Shown: positions 9,085-17,684 of the stretch, one piece after another
Numbering within the stretch: the first letter of the stretch is position 1
Layout of the letters: every line of letters begins with the position of its first letter
Source of the DNA: JACDAN01 sp963801855
GTDB lineage: Bacteria; Actinomycetota; Thermoleophilia; Gaiellales; Gaiellaceae
DNA: 64,000 bases
NCBI GenBank assembly: GCA_963801855.1
Contig: CAWDGK010000002.1
Span: 744,001 to 808,000 of the forward strand
Direction of reading: 5' to 3'
Made by a program: the position numbers and the translations under genes
Notes under the pieces: generated by a model
Told to the model about the DNA's origin: nothing
Databases searched by the model: none
What the model saw: only the letters and a program-made list of their open reading frames with translations

Positions 9085-9094
9085 ATCCTAAGGT
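9085..9094. promoter_or_regulatory. Divergent promoter with overlapping -10 boxes
   Basis: The ten bases ATCCTAAGGT carry two -10 elements that share the TA at 9089-9090. TAAGGT on the plus strand ends 6 bases before the GTG of the HAD gene (9101). TAGGAT on the minus strand ends 7 bases before the GTG of the kinase-like gene (9077). Both halves of the amine locus would start here as leaderless transcripts. Confidence 0.55.
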
Positions 9095-9100
9095 TCTCCT

Positions 9101-9727
9101 GTGCGCGCGCTGCTCCTCGACTTCAACGGCACGCTCTCCGAGGACGAGCCGATCCTGTGCCGGATCTTCCGTGAGCTCTTCGAGGAAGAAGGCAAGCCGG
9201 TGACGGAAGAGGAGTACTACGCCTCCCTGGCCGGGCTCTCCGACCGCGAGATCGTGAAGCTCTGGCTCGGGCGGGACGACCCGGCCCTGCTCGAACGCAA
9301 GGTCGCCCGTTATCTCGAGCTCGCCGACGGATCCACCGTGAGGGATGAGGCGCGAGCGGCGGTTCGGGAGGCTGCGAATCAGGTCACCGTTGCGGTCGTC
9401 TCGGGTTCCGCACGCGCAGAAATCGAGCCCGTCCTCCAGGCGTCCGGGCTCGCGGATGCGATCACGCTGATCGTCTCGGTCGACGACATCGCCCGGAGCA
9501 AGCCCGATCCGGAGGGATACCTCCTGGCGCTCCACCTGCTCGGCCTGGAGGCTGCCGACGCGGCCGCCGTGGAGGACTCGGAGGCGGGCGTCGCAGCCGC
9601 AAAAGCCGCGGGCCTTCTTTGCGCCGGCGTGACCACGACGCAACCGCCCGAACGGCTTGCGGGCGCGGATCTCATCGCAGACCGTGTTGATCGAGACCTG
9701 ATCGCCCGACTACTCTCGTTTCGATGA
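9101..9727 (+). CDS. HAD-superfamily hydrolase
   Basis: A 208-aa haloacid-dehalogenase-like hydrolase of the phosphoglycolate phosphatase/beta-phosphoglucomutase type with a helical cap. Motif I is LDFNGT, so the nucleophile Asp is present but the usual second Asp (acid/base) is Asn. Motif II is VVSGSA, and motif III/IV is RSKPDPEGY with VEDSEAGV. The GTG start follows TAAGGT by 6 bases, consistent with leaderless translation. Its stop overlaps the start of the gamma-glutamyl ligase gene, so it heads the plus-strand operon. The phosphorylated substrate is unknown; a phospho-amino-alcohol made by the divergent kinase-like enzyme is one possibility (inference). Confidence 0.85.
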   Translation: MRALLLDFNGTLSEDEPILCRIFRELFEEEGKPVTEEEYYASLAGLSDREIVKLWLGRDDPALLERKVARYLELADGSTVRDEARAAVREAANQVTVAVVSGSARAEIEPVLQASGLADAITLIVSVDDIARSKPDPEGYLLALHLLGLEAADAAAVEDSEAGVAAAKAAGLLCAGVTTTQPPERLAGADLIADRVDRDLIARLLSFR

Positions 9728-11056
9728 TGTCCCTGAAGGACCTGCAGGCGGACGTCGAGAGCGGCGCGATCGACACGATCGTGGTCGCCTTCACCGACAT
9801 GCAGGGCCGATTGATGGGCAAGCGCCTGCACGCGGAGTTCTTCCTCGAGGAGGCCGCCGACCATGGGGTCGAAGGCTGCAACTACCTCCTCGCCCTCGAG
9901 ATGGAGATGGACCCGGTCCCGGGCTATGCACTCGCGAGCTGGGAGCAGGGGTACGGCGACTTCCGCCTCGTCCCCGACATGACCACATTGCGCCGGATTC
10001 CCTGGCTCGAGTCCACCGCGCTCGTCCTCTGCGACGTTCTCTCGCAGGACGGAAAGGACGTGAAGCCGTCGCCGCGCCAGGTGCTCAAGGCGCAGGTGGC
10101 GCGGGCGGAGGCGCTCGGCTACACGCCGATGTTCGGCTCCGAGCTCGAGTTCTATCTCCTCAAGGAGACCTACGAGGAGGCCCACGCGAAGCACTACCGC
10201 GACCTGACGCCGTCGGTGCCCGTACATCCTCGATTACCACATCCTCGCGTCGACCTACGACGAGCCGTTCATCCGGCAGATCCGGAACGGGATGCACGGC
10301 GCCGGCATCCGGGTCGAGACCTCGAAGGGCGAGGCCTGGCCGGGCCAGCACGAGATCAACTTCCGCTACGCCGACGCTGTCGCAATGGCGGACAACCATG
10401 TGATCTACAAGAACGGGGCCAAGGAGATCGCGCACCTGAACGGCTGCTCGATCACGTTCATGGCCAAGCCGGACCACACCTGGATCGGAAGCTCGTGCCA
10501 CATCCACTCCAGCCTCTGGCGGGAAGGGGAGGCGGCCTTCGCCGGCGAGTCCCCGGTGTTCAAGCAGTACCTCGCCGGGCAGATCGCAGCGCTGAAGGAG
10601 CTCGCGATCTTCCTGGCGCCGACGATCAACTCCTACAAGCGGTTTGCTGCGGGGAGTTGGGCGCCGACGACGCTCGCCTGGGGCCATGACAACCGCACCT
10701 GTGGATTCCGGATCGTCGGCCATGGCCCGGCCTTGCGCACCGAGACACGCATCCCGGGCGGCGACGTGAACCCCTACCTCGCGTTCGCCGCTCTGCTGGC
10801 GGCCGGCATCCACGGGATCGAGAACGAGCTGGAGCTGCCGCCGCCGCTCGAGGGCAACGCGTACGAGTCGGACGCCGAGCGCTTCCCTCACTCCTTGCGG
10901 GAGGCGATCGCTGCGCTCGAGGAGGGGGCGATTGCCCGCAAGGCTCTCGGCGACGAGGTCGTCGACCACTACCTCAACTACGCGCGGACGGAGCAGCGGC
11001 TCTTCGACGAGGCCGTCACCTGTTACGAGCGCGAGCGCATGTTCGAACGCGGATGA
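9724..11056 (+). CDS. Glutamine synthetase-like gamma-glutamyl-amine ligase (frameshifted)
   Basis: Corrected length is about 443 aa. The N-terminal half (VAFTDMQGRLMGKR, PDMTTLRRIPWLESTALVLCDV, MFGSELEFYLL) and the C-terminal half (GQHEINFRYADAV, SCHIHSSLW, NSYKRFAAGSWAP) are a complete glutamine synthetase fold. The sequence fits the GlnA3/GlnA4/PuuA/GmaS branch, which joins glutamate to polyamines, ethanolamine or methylamine, better than true GlnA. One extra base at about 10219-10222 breaks the frame. Dropping it joins TPSVP to YILDYHILASTYDEPF, so I treat it as one gene. The start overlaps the HAD stop, and the stop overlaps the next start (ATGA). Its neighbours supply hydrolysis and oxidation of gamma-glutamyl intermediates. 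Confidence 0.83.
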
Positions 11057-11764
11057 GGCCGCTGATCGGGATCACCTCGTACGCGGAGGAAGTCCGGATG
11101 GGCGTCTGGATCGAGGAGGCCGCCGTCGTCCAGCTCGCCTATGTCCGGGCGGTCGAGCACGCGGGTGGACGGCCGCTCGTCGTTCCGCCCTCGCGAGACC
11201 GGACTCGAGGAGACTCTCGACGCCCTCCACGGCGTGATCTTCTCCGGTGGCGGCGACCTCGATCCCGGTTTGTACGGCGCCGACGCGCACGGCGAGACCG
11301 ATGCGCCGAAGCCCTGGCGCGACCAGGCGGAGCTGGCGATGCTCGAGGCCGCGCTTGCCCGCGACATGCCCGTCTTGGCTATCTGCCGTGGTTCGCAGCT
11401 CCTGAACGTGGCGCGCGGCGGCGACCTCGTCCAGCACCTGCCCGAGATCGTGGGCCACGAGAAGCACAGGCACGAGCCGGGCGCGTTCTCCGACCATGCG
11501 GTGAAGGTGGCGCAGGACAGTCGGCTGGGCGGGCTGCTGGGCGAGCATGCGCCGGTGAAGTCCCATCACCACCAGGGCATGGGCAAGATCGGCGAGGGGC
11601 TCCGGGAGGTCGCCTGGGCCGAGGACGGCGTCGTCGAAGGGCTCGAGGATCCGGAGAAGCGCTTCGCGCTCGGCGTCCTCTGGCATCCGGAGGAAGGTGA
11701 GGACTTCGCGCTCTTCAAGGGTCTCGTCGACGAGGCGAGGCGCTATCGGGAGGAACGCACATGA
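11053..11764 (+). CDS. Class I glutamine amidotransferase-like gamma-glutamyl hydrolase (frameshifted)
   Basis: About 236 aa after correction. This is a peptidase C26/PuuD-type hydrolase that releases glutamate from gamma-glutamyl compounds. Motifs are the start RPLIGITSYAEE, the oxyanion region GVIFSGGGDLDP, the nucleophile elbow AICRGSQLLNV with the active Cys, and the His-Glu pair in VLWHPEE. An extra base near 11187-11196 interrupts the frame between RPLVVPP and RETGLEETLDAL. It overlaps both neighbours by ATGA-type junctions. Position between a gamma-glutamyl ligase and an aldehyde dehydrogenase matches the PuuA-PuuD-PuuC order of polyamine degradation and the actinobacterial ethanolamine route. 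Confidence 0.83.
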
Positions 11765-13113
11765 CCGTCGTCCTCAACCCCGCGACCGAGGAGACGATCG
11801 CGGAGATTCCCGAGTCCTCGGCCGAGGAGGCGGATCGCGCGGTCGAAGCTGCTCGTGCGGCCTTCCCGGCCTGGCGGGCAGTGACCCCTGCCGACCGGGC
11901 TCGCCTCCTGCGGCGTCTCGCCGTTCTCGTCGAGGAGCACGGAGACGAGCTCGCCTTCCTGGAAACCAGGAACGTGGGCAAGCCGATCGGCGATTCGCGC
12001 GGCGAGGTGCAGATGGTCGCCGACGTCTTCCACTTCTATGCCGGCGCAGTCGACAAGCACTACGGAGAGACGATCCCTGTTCCCGGCGGCGTCGATCTGA
12101 CGTTTCGCGAGCCTCTCGGCGTCGTCGGTCTGATCGTCCCGTGGAACTTTCCGATCGCAATCTCCAGCTGGAAGCTCGGCCCTGCGCTCGCCTGCGGCAA
12201 CACCGTCGTGCTCAAGCCGGCCGAGCTGACGCCCCTCACCGCGCTGCGGCTCGGCGAGCTCGCGCTGGAGGCCGGGCTGCCGGAAGGCGTGCTCAACGTC
12301 TGCACCGGCTCCGGCTCGGTCGTGGGCAAGCGGCTGGTCGAGCATCCCGATGTGGCGAAGATCGGGTTCACGGGCTCGACCGAGGTCGGGCGCGGTGTGA
12401 TGCAGGGCGCGGCCGAGACCATCAAGCGCGTCACGCTCGAGCTCGGTGGCAAGTCGGCCAACGTGGTCTTCGCCGACGCGGATCTCGAGGCGGCGGCCGC
12501 TTCGGCTCCGTCTGCAGTCTTCGGCAACGCCGGACAGGACTGCTGCGCGCGGTCGCGGATCCTGGTCGAGCGGAGCGCGTACGACCGGTTCCTCGAGTTG
12601 CTGGTCGAGCGCGCGGCGGGGGTGACGGTGGGAGACCCGGAGGACGAGGCGACGGAGATGGGCCCGCTGATATCAGCGGATCATCGAGAGAAGGTGTCGT
12701 CCTACGTGAACGGTAACGTTGCCTTCCGTGGAAACATTCCTGGCGAATCCGGCTTCTGGTTCCCCTGCACGGTCGTGGAGGCCACGAACGACGACCGCAT
12801 CGCGCGCGAGGAGGTGTTCGGCCCGGTCGCCGCCGTGATCCCCTTCGAGGACGAGGCCGACGCGGTTCGGATCGCGAACGACACCCCGTACGGCCTCTCC
12901 GGTTCGATCTGGACGCGCGACGTCGGCCGGGCGATGCGCATGGTCCGGGCCGTCGAGACCGGCGTCCTCTCCGTCAACTCGAATACGTCCGTCCGGGTGT
13001 CGACTCCCTTCGGCGGCTTCAAGCAGTCCGGGTTCGGCCGGGAGCTCGGGATGCACGCCATGGAGGGGTACTCCGAGATCAAGAACGTCTACATCGCGAC
13101 GGAGGAGAGCTAG
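11761..13113 (+). CDS. NAD(P)-dependent aldehyde dehydrogenase
   Basis: A 450-aa aldehyde dehydrogenase, likely oxidising the gamma-glutamylated aldehyde made in this operon. The landmarks are the NAD site VGLIVPWNFPIAISSWKLGPAL, GFTGSTEVG, the general base Glu in TLELGGKSANVVF, and the catalytic Cys in NAGQDCCARS. The C-terminal block EEVFGPVAAVIPF and NDTPYGLSGSIWTRD is complete. Compared with usual members (about 475-490 aa) it lacks roughly 10-15 residues before SGFWFPCTVV, an in-frame shortening in a surface segment. The ATG overlaps the hydrolase stop. The closest functional type is PuuC or betaine-aldehyde dehydrogenase. Confidence 0.88.
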   Translation: MTVVLNPATEETIAEIPESSAEEADRAVEAARAAFPAWRAVTPADRARLLRRLAVLVEEHGDELAFLETRNVGKPIGDSRGEVQMVADVFHFYAGAVDKHYGETIPVPGGVDLTFREPLGVVGLIVPWNFPIAISSWKLGPALACGNTVVLKPAELTPLTALRLGELALEAGLPEGVLNVCTGSGSVVGKRLVEHPDVAKIGFTGSTEVGRGVMQGAAETIKRVTLELGGKSANVVFADADLEAAAASAPSAVFGNAGQDCCARSRILVERSAYDRFLELLVERAAGVTVGDPEDEATEMGPLISADHREKVSSYVNGNVAFRGNIPGESGFWFPCTVVEATNDDRIAREEVFGPVAAVIPFEDEADAVRIANDTPYGLSGSIWTRDVGRAMRMVRAVETGVLSVNSNTSVRVSTPFGGFKQSGFGRELGMHAMEGYSEIKNVYIATEES

Positions 13114-13116
13114 GCG

Positions 13117-13884
13117 TTGGGTCGCCTCGACGGCAAGGTCGTGGTCATCACCGGAGCCGGTGGCGGCATGGGCCGGGATGCGTCGATCCTCTTCGCCGAG
13201 GAGGGCGCGAGCGTGTGCGCCGCCGACGTCGACCCCGCCGCGGCCGAGCAGACGGCGGGGGAGGCCCGGGGTGCGCTCGCGGTCGAGGTGGACGTGTCCG
13301 ACTCGGACAGCGTGGAGGCGATGTACGCGGCTGCCGCCGAACGGTTCGGCGGGATCGACGTCCTCTACAACAACGCGGGCATCTCACCCGCGGACGACGA
13401 CTCGATCCTCGAGACCGCCGAGGAGGCGTGGGACCGCGTCCAGGACGTCAACACGAAGGGTGTCTACCTGTGCTGCAAGCACGGGATCCCGTATCTGCTG
13501 GAGCGGGGCGGAGGCTCGGTGATCAACGTGGCCTCGTTCGTGGCGCTCGTCGGCGCCGCGACGTCGCAGATCTCCTACACGGCCTCGAAGGGCGCTGTCC
13601 TGTCGCTCTCTCGCGAGCTGGGCGTGCAGTTCGCCCGGCAGGGCATCCGCGTGAATGCTCTCTGCCCGGGGCCGGTGGAGACGCCGCTCCTGCTCCGAAT
13701 CTTCGGTGACGACCCCGCCGCCTACGAGCGCCGCCGCATCCACCTGCCGATGGGCCGGCTGGCGAAACCGAGGGAGATCGTCAACGCAGCCCTCTTCCTG
13801 GCGAGTGACGAGTCGTCGTACGTGAACGGCACGACGTTCCTCGTCGACGGTGGCCTGACGGCCTCCTACGTCACGCCGGAGTAG
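13117..13884 (+). CDS. Short-chain dehydrogenase/reductase
   Basis: A 255-aa classical SDR with the cofactor loop TGAGGGMGRD near residue 12, NNAG, the catalytic Ser in VASF, the YxxxK pair in SYTASKG, and the tail SYVNGTTFLVDGG. An Asp at the end of beta-2 (AADVD) indicates a preference for NAD(H). The TTG start follows the aldehyde dehydrogenase stop by 3 bases, with GGAGGAG about 9-15 bases upstream. As the last gene of the operon it could oxidise a gamma-glutamyl amino-alcohol to the aldehyde used by the preceding enzyme (inference); by sequence alone it could be any alcohol or ketoreductase. Confidence 0.87.
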   Translation: MGRLDGKVVVITGAGGGMGRDASILFAEEGASVCAADVDPAAAEQTAGEARGALAVEVDVSDSDSVEAMYAAAAERFGGIDVLYNNAGISPADDDSILETAEEAWDRVQDVNTKGVYLCCKHGIPYLLERGGGSVINVASFVALVGAATSQISYTASKGAVLSLSRELGVQFARQGIRVNALCPGPVETPLLLRIFGDDPAAYERRRIHLPMGRLAKPREIVNAALFLASDESSYVNGTTFLVDGGLTASYVTPE

Positions 13885-13896
13885 CCTTTTTCACGT

Positions 13897-14853
13897 TCAC
13901 GGGATCGCCAGGACGATCTTTCCGAACTGATCGCCGGCCTCCATACGCTCGTGCGCGGCGCGGGCCTCGGAGAGAGGGAAGACCGAGTCGACGATCGGCT
14001 TCGCCCTGCCGCTCTTCACAAGCTCGAACGCGCCCTCGAAATCGGCCTTCGTGCCCATCGTCGAGCCCAGGATCGTCAGCTGCTTCCACCAGACGCGGTG
14101 GAGAGCCGCCTTGGGGTTCGGGCCCGTGGTCGCCCCGCAGACCGTGATCCGCCCGTGCGGCCTGACCGCCTGGAGCGAGGTCTGCCAGGTCGCCTCGCCG
14201 ACGTGCTCCACGACGATGTCCACGCCGGGACCGCCCGTCGCCTCCCTGACCGCCCCGACGACGTCTCCGCTCTCGTGATTCACGACGAGGTCGGCGCCGA
14301 GCTCCTTCGCCCGCTCAAGCTTTTCGTCGCTCGATGACGTTGCGATGACGCGGCCGCCGAGCGCCCGAGCGATCTGCAGCGACGCCGTTCCGATCCCGCT
14401 GCCGACGCCCCAGACCAGCACCCACTCGCCCTCCTGCAGCGCAGCGCGAGTGACGAGCATCCGGTAGACGGTCTCGAAGACGAGCGGGAACGCTGCGGCC
14501 TCCTCGAAGGAAAGGTCGTCGGGAATCTCGTACACCTGCGACTCCGGCACCGCGATCAGCTCCGCGTGCGTGCCGTCCATGTGCTCGCCGACGACGCTGA
14601 TCTGATCGCCGTGCTCGATGCCGGGGTTGATGACCACCCGGCGACCCGACTGGTCGACGCCGGCACCGTCGGCGCCGAGGATCCGGGGCTTGGGGACGGA
14701 AGGGAGCCCGGCTCGAATCCAGAGGTCGAGCCGATTGAGGGCGGCGGCGCGAAGCTCGACCAGCACCTCACCATCCGCGGGCTCGGGGTCGGGCGCTTCC
14801 TCGTAGCGAAGAACCTCGGGGCCGCCGTCCTCGTGGATCCGGATCGCCTTCAT
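13897..14853 (-). CDS. Zinc-independent MDR alcohol dehydrogenase / quinone oxidoreductase-like
   Basis: A 318-aa medium-chain reductase related to NADPH:quinone reductase and crotonyl-CoA-type reductases. The N-terminal GroES-like fold (ALNRLDLWIRAG, RILGADGAG) is followed by the Rossmann motif WGVGSGIGTASLQIA and the strand VIATSSSDEKLERAKELGA. The structural-zinc Cys quartet of classical alcohol dehydrogenases is absent. A longer reading frame exists, but the ATG at 14853 is preferred. It lies 7 bases after TAGAGT (14861-14866) and gives the canonical MKAIRIHEDGGPEVL start. It is transcribed away from queG from a shared intergenic region. Confidence 0.87.
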   Translation of the reverse strand: MKAIRIHEDGGPEVLRYEEAPDPEPADGEVLVELRAAALNRLDLWIRAGLPSVPKPRILGADGAGVDQSGRRVVINPGIEHGDQISVVGEHMDGTHAELIAVPESQVYEIPDDLSFEEAAAFPLVFETVYRMLVTRAALQEGEWVLVWGVGSGIGTASLQIARALGGRVIATSSSDEKLERAKELGADLVVNHESGDVVGAVREATGGPGVDIVVEHVGEATWQTSLQAVRPHGRITVCGATTGPNPKAALHRVWWKQLTILGSTMGTKADFEGAFELVKSGRAKPIVDSVFPLSEARAAHERMEAGDQFGKIVLAIP

Positions 14854-14860
14854 TCGGCCG

Positions 14861-14874
14861 ACTCTAGGCACAAT
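14861..14874. promoter_or_regulatory. Divergent leaderless promoters for MDR gene and queG
   Basis: TAGAGT on the minus strand (14861-14866) lies 7 bases before the MDR start. CACAAT on the plus strand (14869-14874) lies 7 bases before the queG ATG. No ribosome-binding site precedes either gene. Confidence 0.45.
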
Positions 14875-14881
14875 CAGGCCC

Positions 14882-15886
14882 ATGAAGGCCGCTGAACTCG
14901 AACGGCTGGCCGACGAGCTTGGGATCGACGCGATCGGCGCCGCCCCGGTCGCGTCCTATGCCGACACCGAGCGGCACATCGAGGATCGCAAGGAGCGCGG
15001 GCTCTTCGCCGACCTCAAGTTCACGATGGCCCAGCCGGAGGTCTCCTGTCACCCCGAGACCCTCCTGCCCGGCGCGAAGACCGTCGTCTCCGCCGCGCGT
15101 TGTTACTACGCCGACGGGCCAGAGCTCCAACCGGGCGAAGGCCGCCTTGCGCGCTACACCTGGAGCGACGGATACGCGGTGCTCCGGGATCAGCTCGAGA
15201 CGATGGGCCAGCGGCTTGGCGGCCACTATCGGGTGCTGGTCGACGCGAACCAGCACGTCGATCGCGAAGCCGCGGCGCGATCGGGCGTCGGCTTCTACGG
15301 GAAGAACACGATGCTGATCACACGGAGGCACGGATCCTGGGTCGTGCTCGGCACGCTCGTCACGACCGCAGAGCTCGAAGTCACGCCTCCTCTCGACCGC
15401 GGCTGCGGCTCCTGCCGACTGTGCATCGATGCCTGCCCGACCGACGCACTGGACGAGATCGGCGTACTCGACGTCAACCGCTGCATGTCGTACTGGACAC
15501 AGTCGCGGCATTCGGTCCCGGACGACGTGCGCGTCGCGCTCGAAGACCGCGTCTACGGCTGCGACATCTGCCAGGACGTCTGCCCCTGGAACAGAGGCAT
15601 CGAGAAGCGCCGGGCCGGCGTTCCATCCGCAGGCACCGAGACCCACGTCTCGCTCGTCGACTGGCTCAGAGCCGAAGACGCGGAGCTTCGCGTCAGGTAC
15701 GACCGCCTGTTCGTCCCGAAGAACGATCCCCGTTACCTGCGCCGCAATGCGCTCGTCGCGCTCGGAAACTCCGGTGGACCGGAGCACCTCGAGCTCGCCG
15801 AGTCGTACGCGGCTTCCGAGGACTCTCTGCTCGCCGAGCACGGGGCCTGGGCCGCCGCCCGCCTGCGGGACCGTCACAATTCGTAG
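14882..15886 (+). CDS. queG: Epoxyqueuosine reductase
   Basis: Cobalamin- and [4Fe-4S]-dependent enzyme for the last step of queuosine synthesis in tRNA. The 334-aa protein contains the N-terminal DUF1730-like region (LFADLKFTMAQPEVSCHPETLLPGAKTVV, split in the middle here for length). It also has GVGFYGKNTMLI and two ferredoxin-like clusters, CGSCRLCIDACP and CDICQDVCPW. The start is fixed by a -10-like CACAAT 7 bases upstream and divergence from the MDR gene. queA and tgt occur 24 kb away in the same window, so the tRNA modification route is represented at three points, although no preQ1-synthesis genes are present here. Confidence 0.93.
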   Translation: MKAAELERLADELGIDAIGAAPVASYADTERHIEDRKERGLFADLKFTMAQPEVSCHPETLLPGAKTVVSAARCYYADGPELQPGEGRLARYTWSDGYAVLRDQLETMGQRLGGHYRVLVDANQHVDREAAARSGVGFYGKNTMLITRRHGSWVVLGTLVTTAELEVTPPLDRGCGSCRLCIDACPTDALDEIGVLDVNRCMSYWTQSRHSVPDDVRVALEDRVYGCDICQDVCPWNRGIEKRRAGVPSAGTETHVSLVDWLRAEDAELRVRYDRLFVPKNDPRYLRRNALVALGNSGGPEHLELAESYAASEDSLLAEHGAWAAARLRDRHNS

Positions 15887-15890
15887 CGCG

Positions 15891-17684
15891 TTGGCGAAAG
15901 ACCGGCGACTACGTTCCCGGATCGAGGTCTGGATGGGGTGGGTGCGGCTCGTCGCCGTCGTCTTCGCCCTGCTCGAGGTCGCGATCTTCGAGGCGGACTA
16001 CCCGCCGGGCTACGAGGCATGGGCATGGGCGATCACAGCCGCCTTTGCGATTGGATCGGCGCTCCTCCTCGTTCTTGCCTACCGGGTGCCGTCGAGGGCC
16101 GTCTGGCGCCGGATCGGACTTGCGGCGCTCGTCTTCGACACGGCGGTCGTGTACGGCTACATCCTCGTCTTCACCTTCGAGGCGGGCACGCCGATGCGCC
16201 AGCTCGTCTTCGTCCCGCTGATCGAGGCTGCGCTTCGATTCGGCGTCACGGGCACGATTGCAGTGTCGGCGTTCTCCGCCCTGGCGCTCGCCGCGGCCGA
16301 GTGGTGGCGCGACGAGCACTTTCCGCCGCAGGAGTTCGACCTCAACCGGATCGTGCTGCCGGTCGGCGTCCAGCTCATCGTCGGAACGATCGTGGGCTTG
16401 CTCGTCAATCGTCTGCGCGAGGAGCGGGCGAGTGCGACCTCCCGAGCCGCGGAGGCGGAGACGCTCCGGGACGAGCTCGGCCGGCGCGCCGACGTGCTCG
16501 ATGCGACGAACCGTGCCGCTCGTGCGCTCAGCTCCTCCCTGGATCTCGAGCAGGCGTTCGCAGCCTTCATCCGGGAGCTTCGAGGCCTCATCCCGTTCGA
16601 CCGGACTGCCATCCTGCTCGTCGACGAGGGCCAGCTCCGAGTGTTCGCCGCGGCAGGAGAGGCGGTCGAGGAGGTCTTTCCGCCCGGCACGACCGTCCCG
16701 ATCCGCGGCTCGGTGATCGAGGATCTCGTCCGCGGCGGCCAGACTCTCTACCGGGAGGACATGTCCGATACGAAGTACGAGGAGGAGGCGGACTTTCTTC
16801 GCCTCGACCTCCGGTCTCGCGTCGTCGCTCCGATGCTCTCTGGCGCGGAGACGATCGGGGCGATCTCGGTCGTGAGGCGCGAGCCGTCCGCCTTCCGAAC
16901 GGGAGAGGTCGAGCTCCTCGGCCTGCTGGGGCGTCTCGTCGGGAGCGCCGTCCAGAACATCCGCGCCTACGAGTCCGAGCGGACGACGGTCGAAGAGCTC
17001 CGGAAGCTGTCGGCCCTGCGCGCCGATTTCGTGTCGATGGTGTCGCACGAGCTGCGGAGCCCGATGGCCTCGGTGATCGGCTCGGCCCGGACCCTCCAGC
17101 AGCGGTGGCGGGAGCTGACGGCCGAGCAGCGGGAGTCGTTCCTGGCACTGATCGCCCACGAGACCTCACGGCTGGCCGACCTGATCGGCGACGTGCTCGA
17201 CACGTCACGAATCGAGGCGGGAACGTTCAGCTTCTCGTTCGACGACGTCGACATCGCGCAGCTCGTCCGGGATTCCGCTGCAGCGGCCGAGCATGGCCAG
17301 GACGAGGTCGTCGTCAAGGCGGTCGTCCGCGAGCCGCTGCCAACCGTCCGCGGCGACCGCGACCGGCTCAGGCAAATCCTCGTGAACCTGATCGACAATG
17401 CTGTGAAGTACTCCCCCGAAGGCGACGAGGTCCAGGTCGAGGTCCAGGCGTCGAACGGCCGCGTGCTGATCGAGGTGAGGGACCGGGGCCCCGGTATCTC
17501 GCCCGAGCATCAGCGCATGATCTTCGAGAAGTTCGGGCGGGCGCAGGTCGGCGAGAAGGCGAAGCCCGGCACCGGCTTGGGCCTCTTCATCGCACGCTCG
17601 ATCGCAGAAGCTCACGGAGGAACGCTCGAGGTGCGCTCCGCACCGGATCGCGGCGCCACCTTCCGGTTGTCTCTACCGGTCTAG
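15891..17684 (+). CDS. Membrane sensor histidine kinase with GAF domain
   Basis: About 597 aa. Five or six N-terminal membrane segments (residues about 15-185) are followed by a short coiled coil and a GAF domain (about 215-370; LDLEQAFAAFIRELRGLIPFD split here to stay short). Next come a HisKA domain with phospho-His in SMVSHELRSPM, and a HATPase domain with N box DNAVKYSPEGD, G1 DRGPGISPEH and G2 GTGLGLFIARS. No response regulator adjoins it, so it is an orphan kinase. The TTG at 15891 is chosen because related kinases keep a charged stretch before the first membrane helix; an ATG at 15933 is the alternative. Its stop overlaps the convergent gene by 12 bases. Confidence 0.87.
   Translation: MAKDRRLRSRIEVWMGWVRLVAVVFALLEVAIFEADYPPGYEAWAWAITAAFAIGSALLLVLAYRVPSRAVWRRIGLAALVFDTAVVYGYILVFTFEAGTPMRQLVFVPLIEAALRFGVTGTIAVSAFSALALAAAEWWRDEHFPPQEFDLNRIVLPVGVQLIVGTIVGLLVNRLREERASATSRAAEAETLRDELGRRADVLDATNRAARALSSSLDLEQAFAAFIRELRGLIPFDRTAILLVDEGQLRVFAAAGEAVEEVFPPGTTVPIRGSVIEDLVRGGQTLYREDMSDTKYEEEADFLRLDLRSRVVAPMLSGAETIGAISVVRREPSAFRTGEVELLGLLGRLVGSAVQNIRAYESERTTVEELRKLSALRADFVSMVSHELRSPMASVIGSARTLQQRWRELTAEQRESFLALIAHETSRLADLIGDVLDTSRIEAGTFSFSFDDVDIAQLVRDSAAAAEHGQDEVVVKAVVREPLPTVRGDRDRLRQILVNLIDNAVKYSPEGDEVQVEVQASNGRVLIEVRDRGPGISPEHQRMIFEKFGRAQVGEKAKPGTGLGLFIARSIAEAHGGTLEVRSAPDRGATFRLSLPV

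Noticed and set aside
13885..13896. T-rich stretch after the SDR gene as a terminator
   Set aside because: A short T run is present but no stem precedes it.
17673..17684. Stop-to-stop overlap of sensor kinase and secreted protein as a sign of error
   Set aside because: Both stops are supported by complete domains; short convergent overlaps also occur at 25631-25634 and 33414-33424.
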